Origin: Microbacterium sp. SCN 70-27
GTDB taxonomy: Bacteria; Actinomycetota; Actinomycetes; Actinomycetales; Microbacteriaceae
Direction: 5' to 3'
Assembly: GCA_001724425.1 (NCBI GenBank)
Contig: MEEK01000018.1
Span: forward strand, 1 to 64,000
Length of the DNA stretch: 64,000 nucleotides
In this document: positions 16,227 through 23,561 of the stretch, one piece after another
Layout of the letters: the number at the start of each line of letters is the position of its first letter
Position numbering within the stretch: position 1 is the stretch's first letter
The notes under the pieces: model-generated
Told to the model about the DNA's origin: nothing
What the model saw: only the letters and a program-made list of their open reading frames with translations
Databases searched by the model: none
Made by a program: the position numbers and the translations under genes

Positions 16227-18206
16227 TCAACCCACGGGCAGGTGCCGCTGCCACCAGTCGAGCACCGCGTCGAACCGCTCGACGCGGTGGCGCGGACGGC
16301 CGGAGCGCGTCAGTTCGTGATCCTCCCCCGGGAACACCAGCATCTCGGCGGGCGTGCCCTGGCGCTTCAGCGCACTGTAGTAGCGGGTCGCCTGTTCCAG
16401 CGGGCAGCGGAAGTCGAGTTCGGAGTGCAGCACGAGCGTCGGCGTGACGACATCTCCGACGACGGCCATGGGGCTCTGCGCCGCGATCTGAGCGGGGTCG
16501 ACGCCGACGTACTCGTCGCCGAAGAACGAGCCGATGTCGCTCGTGCCCTGGAAGCTCGTCGGATCGAGGAAGCCGCGCTCGACGATCGCGCCGGCGAAGC
16601 GGTGCTCGTGCGCGATGATCCAGGCCGTCAGGTAGCCGCCGTACGAGCCGCCCATGATGCCGACGCGGCTGCTGTCGAGCCGCGCATCGCCTGCCACCAC
16701 CCCGTCCAGGAAGTCCAACACGTCATGGAAGTCCAGCGTGCCCATCGCCTGGCGGATGCTGCGGCCGTGCGCGCGACCGTAGCCCGCACTCCCCCGTGGG
16801 TTGCAGTAGACGACGGCATACCCGGCATCCACCAACACCTGCGTCTCATCGAAGGCGTGTATTCCGTAACTGGCATACGGCCCACCGTGGATCTGCAGGA
16901 TGACCGGGAACGGCCCCTCCCCTTCCGGCGTCGCGACCCAGCCGTGGACGGGATAGCCGTCGCGACCGGTGATCTCGCGCTCCTCGGGAACGACGATGCG
17001 GCCGGCCGCGAGCGGTGCACCGAGGTCGGTGAGCACGTCGCCTCCGACGACGACGAGCTCGCCTGCGGAGACAGGCGACGCCACCGAGGCGATGATCCGC
17101 TCCCCCGCGGCCGCGTGTCCGCCGACCTCTACATCACCGTCCAGCACGACGGCGACCTCACCGGCACGCGTCACCCGGACGAGCTCCACGCGCCCGCGGG
17201 TGCGGTTCTGAAGGAGGAAGTCCGCACCGACGGGGGTGATGTGCGAGCCCGCTTCGCCGACGTCGATCGCGTCGGGGTCGGTGACCCGGCGCGGGCCGCC
17301 GTCCTCCAGGAGGTACAGCGCATCACTCGGCGCGATGAAGTCGATACCCGACGGGCCCGGGTCGGATGCCAGGAGGGCCACCGTGCCGTCGTCCGCGACC
17401 GCGATCTCCGCGACCGACAATCCTGCGTCCCGACCGAGGAGCTCCCTCGAGCCCGCCCCATCCACACGCAGCGCGAGCACCGGCGTGCGAAGGTCACGAC
17501 GGTCGGACTCGATCTCGTCGACGATCGTCAGGACCTCCGCCCCGTCACCGGTGAACACGACGCCGTGGTGCGACGTCGGACCGCTCGTGAGCGCGCGCGC
17601 CTCCGCCGCGACGATCCGTCGCTCGGGAGCATCCTCCCCCTCGGCACGCACGGCGGCGGCCGGATCGTAGAACGGCTCCCCCGCCGGGTCGGGCGTCTCG
17701 ACGACGAACACGTGCGACGGCCGGTCGAGCATGTAGCCGAGACCGTTGGCGTGCCACCGCACGCCGGTGATGCGGCGGGGCGACTCGCTCGCGGCATCCA
17801 GGCCGTCGACGGTGCCGTACCGGCCGCGCTCGGCGACCCGTGCGGTGAAAGCGATCGTGGCGCCGTCCGGCGACCAGGCATAGTCGCCGACGCCGCTCTG
17901 CGCGGCGGTCGCCTGCACGGGCTCCCCACCCGCGGCATCCATCACGAACACCTGCGCCTTGCCGTCCGCATCGCCGCGCACGAACGCGATGCGGGTGCCG
18001 TCGGGCGAGACCTGCGGCGCGCGGTCGGCGACGCCGCGGGTGATGCGGCGTGGTACGCCTCCGGGCAGGTCGACGCGCCACAGCTGGCCGACGTTGCGGT
18101 TCGCCGCGATGTCCGGGCGGGATGTCGCGAAGACGGCGAACGATCCGTCCGGGGCGATCGTCGGCCGACCGACGGAGACGAGCTTCTCGATGTCGACGGC
18201 ACGCAT
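16227..18206 (-). CDS. S9 family serine peptidase (acylaminoacyl-peptidase type)
   Basis: 659 aa from the ATG at 18206. A beta-propeller N-terminal region (about 1-400; repeated PDG turns such as TIAPDGSFAVF, VSPDGTRIAF, WSPDGATIAF) gates an alpha/beta-hydrolase domain (about 410-659). The triad is visible: Ser in GIMGGSYGGYLTAW, Asp in LHSELDFRCPLEQ, His in PGEDHELTRSG. It cleaves short peptides, probably in the cytosol as no signal peptide is present. A GTG at 18212 overlaps the stop of the upstream SDR gene, but ATG 18206 is better placed behind GGAGGCGAG. The two genes are almost certainly co-transcribed. Confidence 0.92.
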   Translation of the reverse strand: MRAVDIEKLVSVGRPTIAPDGSFAVFATSRPDIAANRNVGQLWRVDLPGGVPRRITRGVADRAPQVSPDGTRIAFVRGDADGKAQVFVMDAAGGEPVQATAAQSGVGDYAWSPDGATIAFTARVAERGRYGTVDGLDAASESPRRITGVRWHANGLGYMLDRPSHVFVVETPDPAGEPFYDPAAAVRAEGEDAPERRIVAAEARALTSGPTSHHGVVFTGDGAEVLTIVDEIESDRRDLRTPVLALRVDGAGSRELLGRDAGLSVAEIAVADDGTVALLASDPGPSGIDFIAPSDALYLLEDGGPRRVTDPDAIDVGEAGSHITPVGADFLLQNRTRGRVELVRVTRAGEVAVVLDGDVEVGGHAAAGERIIASVASPVSAGELVVVGGDVLTDLGAPLAAGRIVVPEEREITGRDGYPVHGWVATPEGEGPFPVILQIHGGPYASYGIHAFDETQVLVDAGYAVVYCNPRGSAGYGRAHGRSIRQAMGTLDFHDVLDFLDGVVAGDARLDSSRVGIMGGSYGGYLTAWIIAHEHRFAGAIVERGFLDPTSFQGTSDIGSFFGDEYVGVDPAQIAAQSPMAVVGDVVTPTLVLHSELDFRCPLEQATRYYSALKRQGTPAEMLVFPGEDHELTRSGRPRHRVERFDAVLDWWQRHLPVG

Positions 18207-18208
18207 GA

Positions 18209-18973
18209 TCACTCGCCTCCGAACGAGCTCACATCTCCGACCAGGCGCGTGTTGTCCGAGGGGATCGGCTCGACGGCCGCGAGGGCGACTTCCGCCGCGA
18301 ACTCCGACACGTTGTAGAGCTTGCCCGCCGACTCGCGACGCCCCGCGATCGCGCCCGGGTTCGCACGCTCGAGGAGCGTCGCGGTGATCGTGCCCTCGAT
18401 CATGTCGCCCGAGACGACGACGAATCCGATCCCGTGCTCCGCGAGTCCGGGGATCCGCTCGCGGAGGGCGTCCTCGCCCGCGCGCTTCGAGAGCGCCACC
18501 GGCTCGTACTCCGGCATCGTCGGCGTCGTACGGATGAAGTGCGCCTGGTGGCTCGTGACGAACACGATGCGCGACCCGTCCGGCATGATCGGCACGGCGG
18601 CATCCAGCACGTTCAGCTGCGCGTCGCGGTTGAGCACGAGGGCGTAGTCCTCACCCATCCCGCTCTCCATGCCGCCGGACGCATTGAGGACGAGGATGTC
18701 GAGGCTGCCGAAGGTCTCCGCGACCTGACGCATCATGGCCTGCACGGATGCCTCGTCGGTGAGGTCCGCGCCGACGACGAGCGCCTCGACGCCGAGCTCG
18801 CGCAGCTGCGCGGCGAGCTTCTCGGCGCGCGGAGCCTTGTTGCGGAAGTTGATCACGACGTTCGCACCCGCCTGGGCGAGGTAGGTCACGGTGTCGGCGC
18901 CGATGCCCCGCGACGATCCGGTGACGAGGGCGGTCCTGCCGCTGAGGGAACCGGCGGGGATGGGCTGCGACAT
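18209..18973 (-). CDS. SDR family oxidoreductase (atypical active site)
   Basis: 254 aa, ATG at 18973 behind AGGAG. The nucleotide-binding motif VTGSSRGIG (about residues 16-24) and the NASGGM that replaces NAG place it in the short-chain dehydrogenase family. The usual catalytic YxxxK is not present: the corresponding stretch reads MPEYEPVALSKRAGEDAL, with Tyr and Lys seven residues apart. The enzyme may use a shifted pair or may have lost classical activity. The gene overlaps or abuts the S9 peptidase gene and shares its transcript. The substrate is unknown. Confidence 0.86.
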   Translation of the reverse strand: MSQPIPAGSLSGRTALVTGSSRGIGADTVTYLAQAGANVVINFRNKAPRAEKLAAQLRELGVEALVVGADLTDEASVQAMMRQVAETFGSLDILVLNASGGMESGMGEDYALVLNRDAQLNVLDAAVPIMPDGSRIVFVTSHQAHFIRTTPTMPEYEPVALSKRAGEDALRERIPGLAEHGIGFVVVSGDMIEGTITATLLERANPGAIAGRRESAGKLYNVSEFAAEVALAAVEPIPSDNTRLVGDVSSFGGE

Positions 18974-19090
18974 GACGAACTCCTGCGTTGTGGCGGGTGA
19001 CGCGTGCCACGTTCGAAGCCGGACACGCTCATCCGACACTACCAATGCACCCCGCCGCGCACGGGCGCCGCGGCAGTCGCATCCCAGTGT

Positions 19091-19096
19091 TAGGGT
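19091..19096 (+). promoter_or_regulatory. -10 box (TAGGGT) of the nfeD-SPFH-GDPD operon
   Basis: TANNNT hexamer about 28 bases before the NfeD start. The leader carries a purine-rich ribosome-binding site (AGGACGAGGAGCGGAGCG), so this is a led transcript. Confidence 0.45.
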
Positions 19097-19124
19097 GCAC
19101 GAAGAGAGGACGAGGAGCGGAGCG

Positions 19125-19613
19125 ATGTCGCCGGATCTGACGCAGTATCTGTGGATCGCATGGCTCGTCCTCGCGCTCGTGTTCGTCATCATCGAACTGC
19201 TCACCCTCGAGTTCACGTTCCTCATGCTCGCCGCCGGCACGCTCGTCGGCGGTCTCGGGGTGAACCTCCTCGGCGGGCCCTGGTGGCTCCAGGTCGTCGC
19301 CGCTGCGGCCGTCTCCGCGCTCCTGCTCTTCACGATCAGGCCGCTGCTCTTGCGCGCCCTCCATCGCTCGAGTGCGCTCCAGCCGACGAACGTCGACGCC
19401 TTGTACGGGCTCGGCGGGCGTCTCACCGCCCCCTTCGTCAACGACGTCGCCTCGGTGCGCCTCGACAACGGCGAGCTCTGGTCCGTGACCCCCTCGGCCA
19501 CGAGCGACGCCGTCGTCGTGGGCGATCGCGTCGTCGTCACGGCGGTGCGCGGAGCCATGGTCGAGATCGCGCCCGAATCCACTTCCCTCTCCACAGACAG
19601 GAGCACCGACTGA
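19125..19613 (+). CDS. NfeD family membrane protein
   Basis: 162 aa. Two to three hydrophobic helices (about 10-32, 35-48, 52-72) precede a soluble OB-fold (about 85-150; LGGRLTAPFVNDVASVRLDNGELWSVT). This short type lacks the ClpP-like protease domain. NfeD proteins act with SPFH/stomatin partners in membrane microdomain organisation. The partner gene follows at once, with the stop TGA and the next ATG overlapping in TGATG, so the two are translationally coupled. ATG at 19125 is chosen because the upstream open frame is antisense to the SDR gene. Confidence 0.9.
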   Translation: MSPDLTQYLWIAWLVLALVFVIIELLTLEFTFLMLAAGTLVGGLGVNLLGGPWWLQVVAAAAVSALLLFTIRPLLLRALHRSSALQPTNVDALYGLGGRLTAPFVNDVASVRLDNGELWSVTPSATSDAVVVGDRVVVTAVRGAMVEIAPESTSLSTDRSTD

Positions 19614-20659
19614 TGGTCGACATCGGCGCCTTCGCGGGACAGATCTTCGTGATCGTCCTGCTCGTCGTCATCGCGATCTTCGTGATCGTCGTGATCTTCC
19701 GATCCATCCGGATCATCCCGCAGGCGTACTCGGGCGTCGTGGAGAGGCTCGGCCGCTATCAGCGCACCCTCTCCCCCGGCCTGAACATCCTGGTGCCGTT
19801 CATCGACCGGCTGCGCCCGCTCGTCGACATGCGCGAGCAGGTCGTGTCGTTCCCGCCGCAGCCCGTCATCACGGAGGACAACCTCGTCGTGTCGATCGAC
19901 ACGGTCGTGTACTTCCAGGTGACGGATGCCCGTGCCGCGACCTACGAGATCGCCAACTACCTCTCCGCCGTCGAACAGCTGACGACCACGACCCTCCGAA
20001 ATGTCGTGGGCGGCCTGAACCTCGAAGAGGCGCTGACGAGCCGCGACAACATCAACGGACAGCTCCGCGTCGTCCTCGACGAAGCGACCGGCAAGTGGGG
20101 ACTGCGCGTATCGCGCGTCGAGCTGAAGGCGATCGACCCGCCCCACTCCATCCAGGACTCGATGGAGAAGCAGATGCGCGCCGAACGCGACCGTCGCGCG
20201 GCGATCCTCACGGCAGAAGGCTCCAAGCAGTCCCAGATCCTCGAGGCGGAGGGGCGCCGGCAGGCGGCGATCCTGGGCGCGGAGGGCGAGAAGCAGGCAT
20301 CCATCCTCCGCGCGGAGGGCGAGGCGGCGGCGATCCAGAACGTGTTCGACGCGATCCACGCCGGCCGACCCGATGACAAGCTCCTCGCCTACCAGTACCT
20401 GCAGACGCTGCCGAAGATCAGCGAGGGGTCGTCCAACAAGATGTGGATCATCCCGAGCGAGTTCACGGAGGCGATGAAGGGCATCGGGACGGCCTTCGCC
20501 ACGGGAGCGGGTGCCGCGGCTGCGAGCGCTCCGGCGGCCCGCGCCGCAGGCGTCGCTCCCGCTCCCGCTCCCGCGCCGGCGACGCGAGCCGAGGCGGCGG
20601 CGGCCGCAGCGACGCCCACGGCCCCGCCGGCGCCGACGGATCAGCCCCCGACCGCCTGA
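19613..20659 (+). CDS. SPFH/band 7 (stomatin-like) membrane protein
   Basis: 348 aa. An N-terminal anchor helix (about 7-29) is followed by an SPFH domain (about 30-190; RIIPQAYSGVVERLGRY, then VDMREQVVSFPPQPVITEDN) and a coiled coil of repeated AEG(E/R)xQAAIL units (about 195-245). The C-terminal tail (about 300-348) is low-complexity Ala/Pro. Such QmcA/stomatin proteins oligomerise at the membrane and scaffold or regulate proteases. It overlaps nfeD at its start and the GDPD gene at its end (TGATG in both), giving a tight three-gene operon. Confidence 0.92.
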   Translation: MVDIGAFAGQIFVIVLLVVIAIFVIVVIFRSIRIIPQAYSGVVERLGRYQRTLSPGLNILVPFIDRLRPLVDMREQVVSFPPQPVITEDNLVVSIDTVVYFQVTDARAATYEIANYLSAVEQLTTTTLRNVVGGLNLEEALTSRDNINGQLRVVLDEATGKWGLRVSRVELKAIDPPHSIQDSMEKQMRAERDRRAAILTAEGSKQSQILEAEGRRQAAILGAEGEKQASILRAEGEAAAIQNVFDAIHAGRPDDKLLAYQYLQTLPKISEGSSNKMWIIPSEFTEAMKGIGTAFATGAGAAAASAPAARAAGVAPAPAPAPATRAEAAAAAATPTAPPAPTDQPPTA

Positions 20660-21432
20660 TGCACGCCTGGTTCCGCGGAACCCCGGCACCGCGCGTCCTC
20701 GCCCACCGCGGGTTCGTCCCGCCCGGGTCGGAGGGCGTCGTCGAGAACACCTTCGCGGCCATCGCCGCGGCGCACGCTGCCGGCGCGATCTACGTCGAGT
20801 CGGACTGCCACGTGACCGCCGACGGCGTCGTCGTGCTGTTCCACGACAGCGATCTGCGCCGCGTCGCCGGCGACCCGCGGCAGATCGCGCACGTGCGGCA
20901 TGCGGAGCTCGCCGAGATCATGTCGGCACGCGGCGGGCTCGTGACAGCAGCGGATGCCTTCGACGCGTTCCCCACGGTGCGGTTCAACCTCGACGTCAAG
21001 GCCCAGAACGCGGCCCTCCCCCTCGGCCGACTCGTCGCGCGGTACGCCGACAGGACGCTCCTCACGAGCTTCTCGGATGCCCGTCGCACGCTCGCCCTCG
21101 AGGCGGCCCGCGCCGCCGGAGGGATGCCCGCGACATCGGGCGGGCAGGAGACGGTCGCCCGCACGCTCGCCGCCGTCGCGACCGGTTCCCGGGCGCTCGT
21201 GGCGCGGGTCCTGCGCGGTGTGGATGCACTGCAGATCCCGGAGCGCGCGGGGAGGTTGCGCGTCGTGACCCCGCGGCTCCTGCGGGCAGCGCACTCCGCA
21301 GGCGTGGAGATCCACGTCTGGACGGTCAATGATCTGTCCGACATGGATCGACTGCTCGCCCTGGGCGTCGACGGCATCGTGAGCGATCGCACTGATCTCG
21401 CCCTCGCGGCGGTGCGTCGCGCGAAGCGGTGA
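20659..21432 (+). CDS. Glycerophosphodiester phosphodiesterase
   Basis: 257 aa. Hydrolyses glycerophosphodiesters to sn-glycerol 3-phosphate and an alcohol, supporting lipid turnover. The active-site elements are LAHRGF (first His/Arg), YVESDCHVTADG (metal-binding Glu and Asp) and VVLFHDSDL (second His). The C-terminal HVWTVND and DGIVSDR complete the TIM-barrel signature. No signal peptide, so cytosolic. Its ATG overlaps the SPFH stop; the earlier in-frame ATGs are antisense or within the SPFH gene. Confidence 0.92.
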   Translation: MHAWFRGTPAPRVLAHRGFVPPGSEGVVENTFAAIAAAHAAGAIYVESDCHVTADGVVVLFHDSDLRRVAGDPRQIAHVRHAELAEIMSARGGLVTAADAFDAFPTVRFNLDVKAQNAALPLGRLVARYADRTLLTSFSDARRTLALEAARAAGGMPATSGGQETVARTLAAVATGSRALVARVLRGVDALQIPERAGRLRVVTPRLLRAAHSAGVEIHVWTVNDLSDMDRLLALGVDGIVSDRTDLALAAVRRAKR

Positions 21433-21498
21433 CGAAGGCCTCAGAGGGCCGCACGCCCTGAACATCGGCTGTGAATGGTCCCAGCGGATCACCTGTTC

Positions 21499-21524
21499 GG
21501 ATGATGCACACAGGTGAGAGCGTT
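21499..21524 (+). promoter_or_regulatory. Possible SigR/SigH-type promoter of rbpA
   Basis: GGATG (21499-21503), 18 bases, GTT (21522-21524). It resembles the GGAAT-N18/19-GTT promoter of the thiol-stress sigma factors, which control rbpA in Streptomyces. The match is only partial in the -35 half. The overlapping TTATACC could instead be a -10 box for a housekeeping promoter. Confidence 0.35.
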
Positions 21525-21552
21525 ATACCTGACTGGACGAGAGGACCACACA

Positions 21553-21918
21553 ATGGCAGATCGCAGCTTGCGCGGCATCCGACTCGGCGCTTCCAGCCTA
21601 CAGAGCGAGGAAGGCGTCGTGTTCCACGAGCGCGCCAACCACACGTACGTCTGCACGCAATGCGCACGTGAGACGACCCTGACCTTCGCGGCCGACGCCG
21701 AGGTTCCCGAGGCCTGGGAGTGCCGCACCTGCGGCGCCGAGGCCGTTCTGCGGGTCGGCGACGGCGTCGCCGAGGTCGACCACTCGGGCGACAAGGTCGC
21801 CCGCACCCACTGGGACATGCTCCTGGAGCGTCGCACAGTTCCCGAGCTCGAACAGCTCCTCGAGGAGCGCCTGGAACTGCTGCGCTCCCGCCGCGGCACG
21901 GGCGACGCCGCGGCCTGA
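21553..21918 (+). CDS. rbpA: RNA polymerase-binding protein RbpA
   Basis: 121 aa, typical length. Actinobacterial transcription factor that binds the group I/II sigma factor and stabilises the open complex. Features are an N-terminal tail (MADRSLRGIRLGASSL), a zinc-ribbon-like core with CTQC and CRTC pairs (about residues 35 and 57), a basic linker, and a C-terminal sigma-interacting domain (HWDMLLERRTVPELEQLLEERL). ATG at 21553 gives the conserved N-terminus; upstream in-frame codons are noncoding. Convergent with lnt, only 6 bases between the stops. Confidence 0.96.
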   Translation: MADRSLRGIRLGASSLQSEEGVVFHERANHTYVCTQCARETTLTFAADAEVPEAWECRTCGAEAVLRVGDGVAEVDHSGDKVARTHWDMLLERRTVPELEQLLEERLELLRSRRGTGDAAA

Positions 21919-21924
21919 CCCGCA

Positions 21925-23514
21925 CTATCGCGTCGACGATCCCCCGAACGTCGGCTCCTGAGACTCTTCAGGGGCCGACGTCTCTGTCGTACCCGGACGA
22001 CGGCGCCGGCTGAGCACACCGACGAGAACGAGCGCGACGACGCTCCCCCACCCCAGGGTGAGCGTGATCGCATCGCCCGCCGCCATCGCAGGGGTGAGAC
22101 CCGTACGCAGCGGCACCGCCGTCACCATGGCACCCGGTTCGTCTGCGGGGAGGGCGTCGATCGTGGCACCGTCCGGTGCGATCACCTGGCTCGTCCCCAC
22201 CGTGGACAGATTCACGACGGAGCGACCGGCCTCGATCGCGCGGACGCGCGCGAACGCCAGCTGCTGGAGGTTCTCGCTCGTCCCGCGGAAGTCGGCGTTG
22301 TTCGTCTGGAACATGAACACCTCGGCGCCCCCGCGCGCGCCGTCGCGGGCGACGTCGTCGTAGATGACGTCGAAGCAGATGGCCAGCCCGACCTTCACAC
22401 CGCCGACGTCGACCACCGGCTGGGCAGTGCCCGGCGTGTACTCCCGCTGGATGAGGTCGATGAGGTCGGGAGCGAACATCCGATATAGCCAGCGGTCCGG
22501 AACGTACTCGCCGAACGGCACGGGATGCCTCTTGTCGTACGTCTGCGTCGGGTTCCGCGCCCCCGCCTCCCACACGAGCGACGAGTTGAAGTACTGCTCG
22601 CCGCGCTGGGTCACGGCACTCACGAGCAGTGGCGCGCCGACGCGTTCGGCGAGGCCGTCGAGCGCGGCGGCCACGGAGGCGTTCCGGGTCGGATCGGCAT
22701 CGACGCCCCCCTCCGGCCAGAGCAGGACGTCGAGGTCCTCACCCTCGATCGGCACGGTCGCAGCGAGCTGTGCGCGCAGCACGTCGTAGGCAGCGCGTTC
22801 GTCGAAGTACCCGGCCGGCCCGTTGCCCTGCACGGCGCCGACGCGCATCGTTCCGGCATCCGTCGTCGGGAACTGCGGGAGCGCGACGAGGGCGATGAGG
22901 GCAACAGCCGCGGGGATCACCGTGCGCACGTCGCGCAGGCGTCCGAGCCGCGCCGCCTCGATCGCGGCGGCGCAGCCGAACGCGATGAGGAAGGACACGC
23001 CGCTCATGCCGACCCACGACAGCGACTCCGCGAACGGTGAGGATGCCTGCGTGACGCCGAGGCGCGCCCAGGGGAACCCGCCGTAGGGGAACGTGCCGAG
23101 CAGCTCCTCGCGGGCGACCCAGAGCCCCGCGACGAGGGCGGGGAGCGCAACGAGGCGCCCCCACGTCCCCGGCGCAATCCTCGGCACAATGCGGTAGGCG
23201 AGCGCGATCGGTACGGCCATCGCGGCGGTGAGGAGCGCCTCGAGCAGCGACAGCGCGATCCACGGCACGGGCCCGAGGTACCGCGCCGTGAACGACAGCG
23301 TCGGGAAGAAGAGGGCGACGCCGAAGATGAGACCGACGAGCAGAGCCCCGCCGACCCGTCGCCCCACGAGGCTCACGAGCGCGAGCGGCACGGCGACGAA
23401 GACGGCCCCCCACCAGGCTAGCTCGGGGAAGGCGGTCATGAGCGCCAGGCCACCCACTGCCGCCGCGATCGAGGCGATCCACAGCGGCAGGATCGGTCGC
23501 GGGCGGTCGGGCAC
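21925..23514 (-). CDS. lnt: Apolipoprotein N-acyltransferase
   Basis: 529 aa. Adds the third acyl chain to the N-terminal cysteine of lipoproteins. About six N-terminal membrane helices (residues 5-200) are followed by an extracytoplasmic nitrilase domain (about 215-465) and a last helix near 495. The catalytic triad appears as Glu in LLWPEGGVD, Lys in YDKRHPVPFGEYVP and Cys in LAICFDVIYD. GTG at 23514 is chosen from a leaderless -10 box 7 bases upstream. It lies 47 bases after helY on the same strand. Actinobacteria with triacylated lipoproteins carry this gene. Confidence 0.93.
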   Translation of the reverse strand: MPDRPRPILPLWIASIAAAVGGLALMTAFPELAWWGAVFVAVPLALVSLVGRRVGGALLVGLIFGVALFFPTLSFTARYLGPVPWIALSLLEALLTAAMAVPIALAYRIVPRIAPGTWGRLVALPALVAGLWVAREELLGTFPYGGFPWARLGVTQASSPFAESLSWVGMSGVSFLIAFGCAAAIEAARLGRLRDVRTVIPAAVALIALVALPQFPTTDAGTMRVGAVQGNGPAGYFDERAAYDVLRAQLAATVPIEGEDLDVLLWPEGGVDADPTRNASVAAALDGLAERVGAPLLVSAVTQRGEQYFNSSLVWEAGARNPTQTYDKRHPVPFGEYVPDRWLYRMFAPDLIDLIQREYTPGTAQPVVDVGGVKVGLAICFDVIYDDVARDGARGGAEVFMFQTNNADFRGTSENLQQLAFARVRAIEAGRSVVNLSTVGTSQVIAPDGATIDALPADEPGAMVTAVPLRTGLTPAMAAGDAITLTLGWGSVVALVLVGVLSRRRRPGTTETSAPEESQEPTFGGSSTR

Positions 23515-23521
23515 GGTATCG

Positions 23522-23527
23522 AGCCTA
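23522..23527 (-). promoter_or_regulatory. -10 box (TAGGCT) of lnt, leaderless type
   Basis: Minus-strand TAGGCT, 7 bases, GTG at 23514. It gives lnt its own promoter inside the leftward gene run. Confidence 0.5.
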
Positions 23528-23561
23528 ATCTCTCGGTGTGAGGAGGTGCCGTGCGGCCGGC

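Noticed and set aside
16242..18317. 691-aa plus-strand frame opposite the S9 peptidase
   Set aside because: It is the complementary frame of a complete peptidase with its triad; it has no motif of its own.
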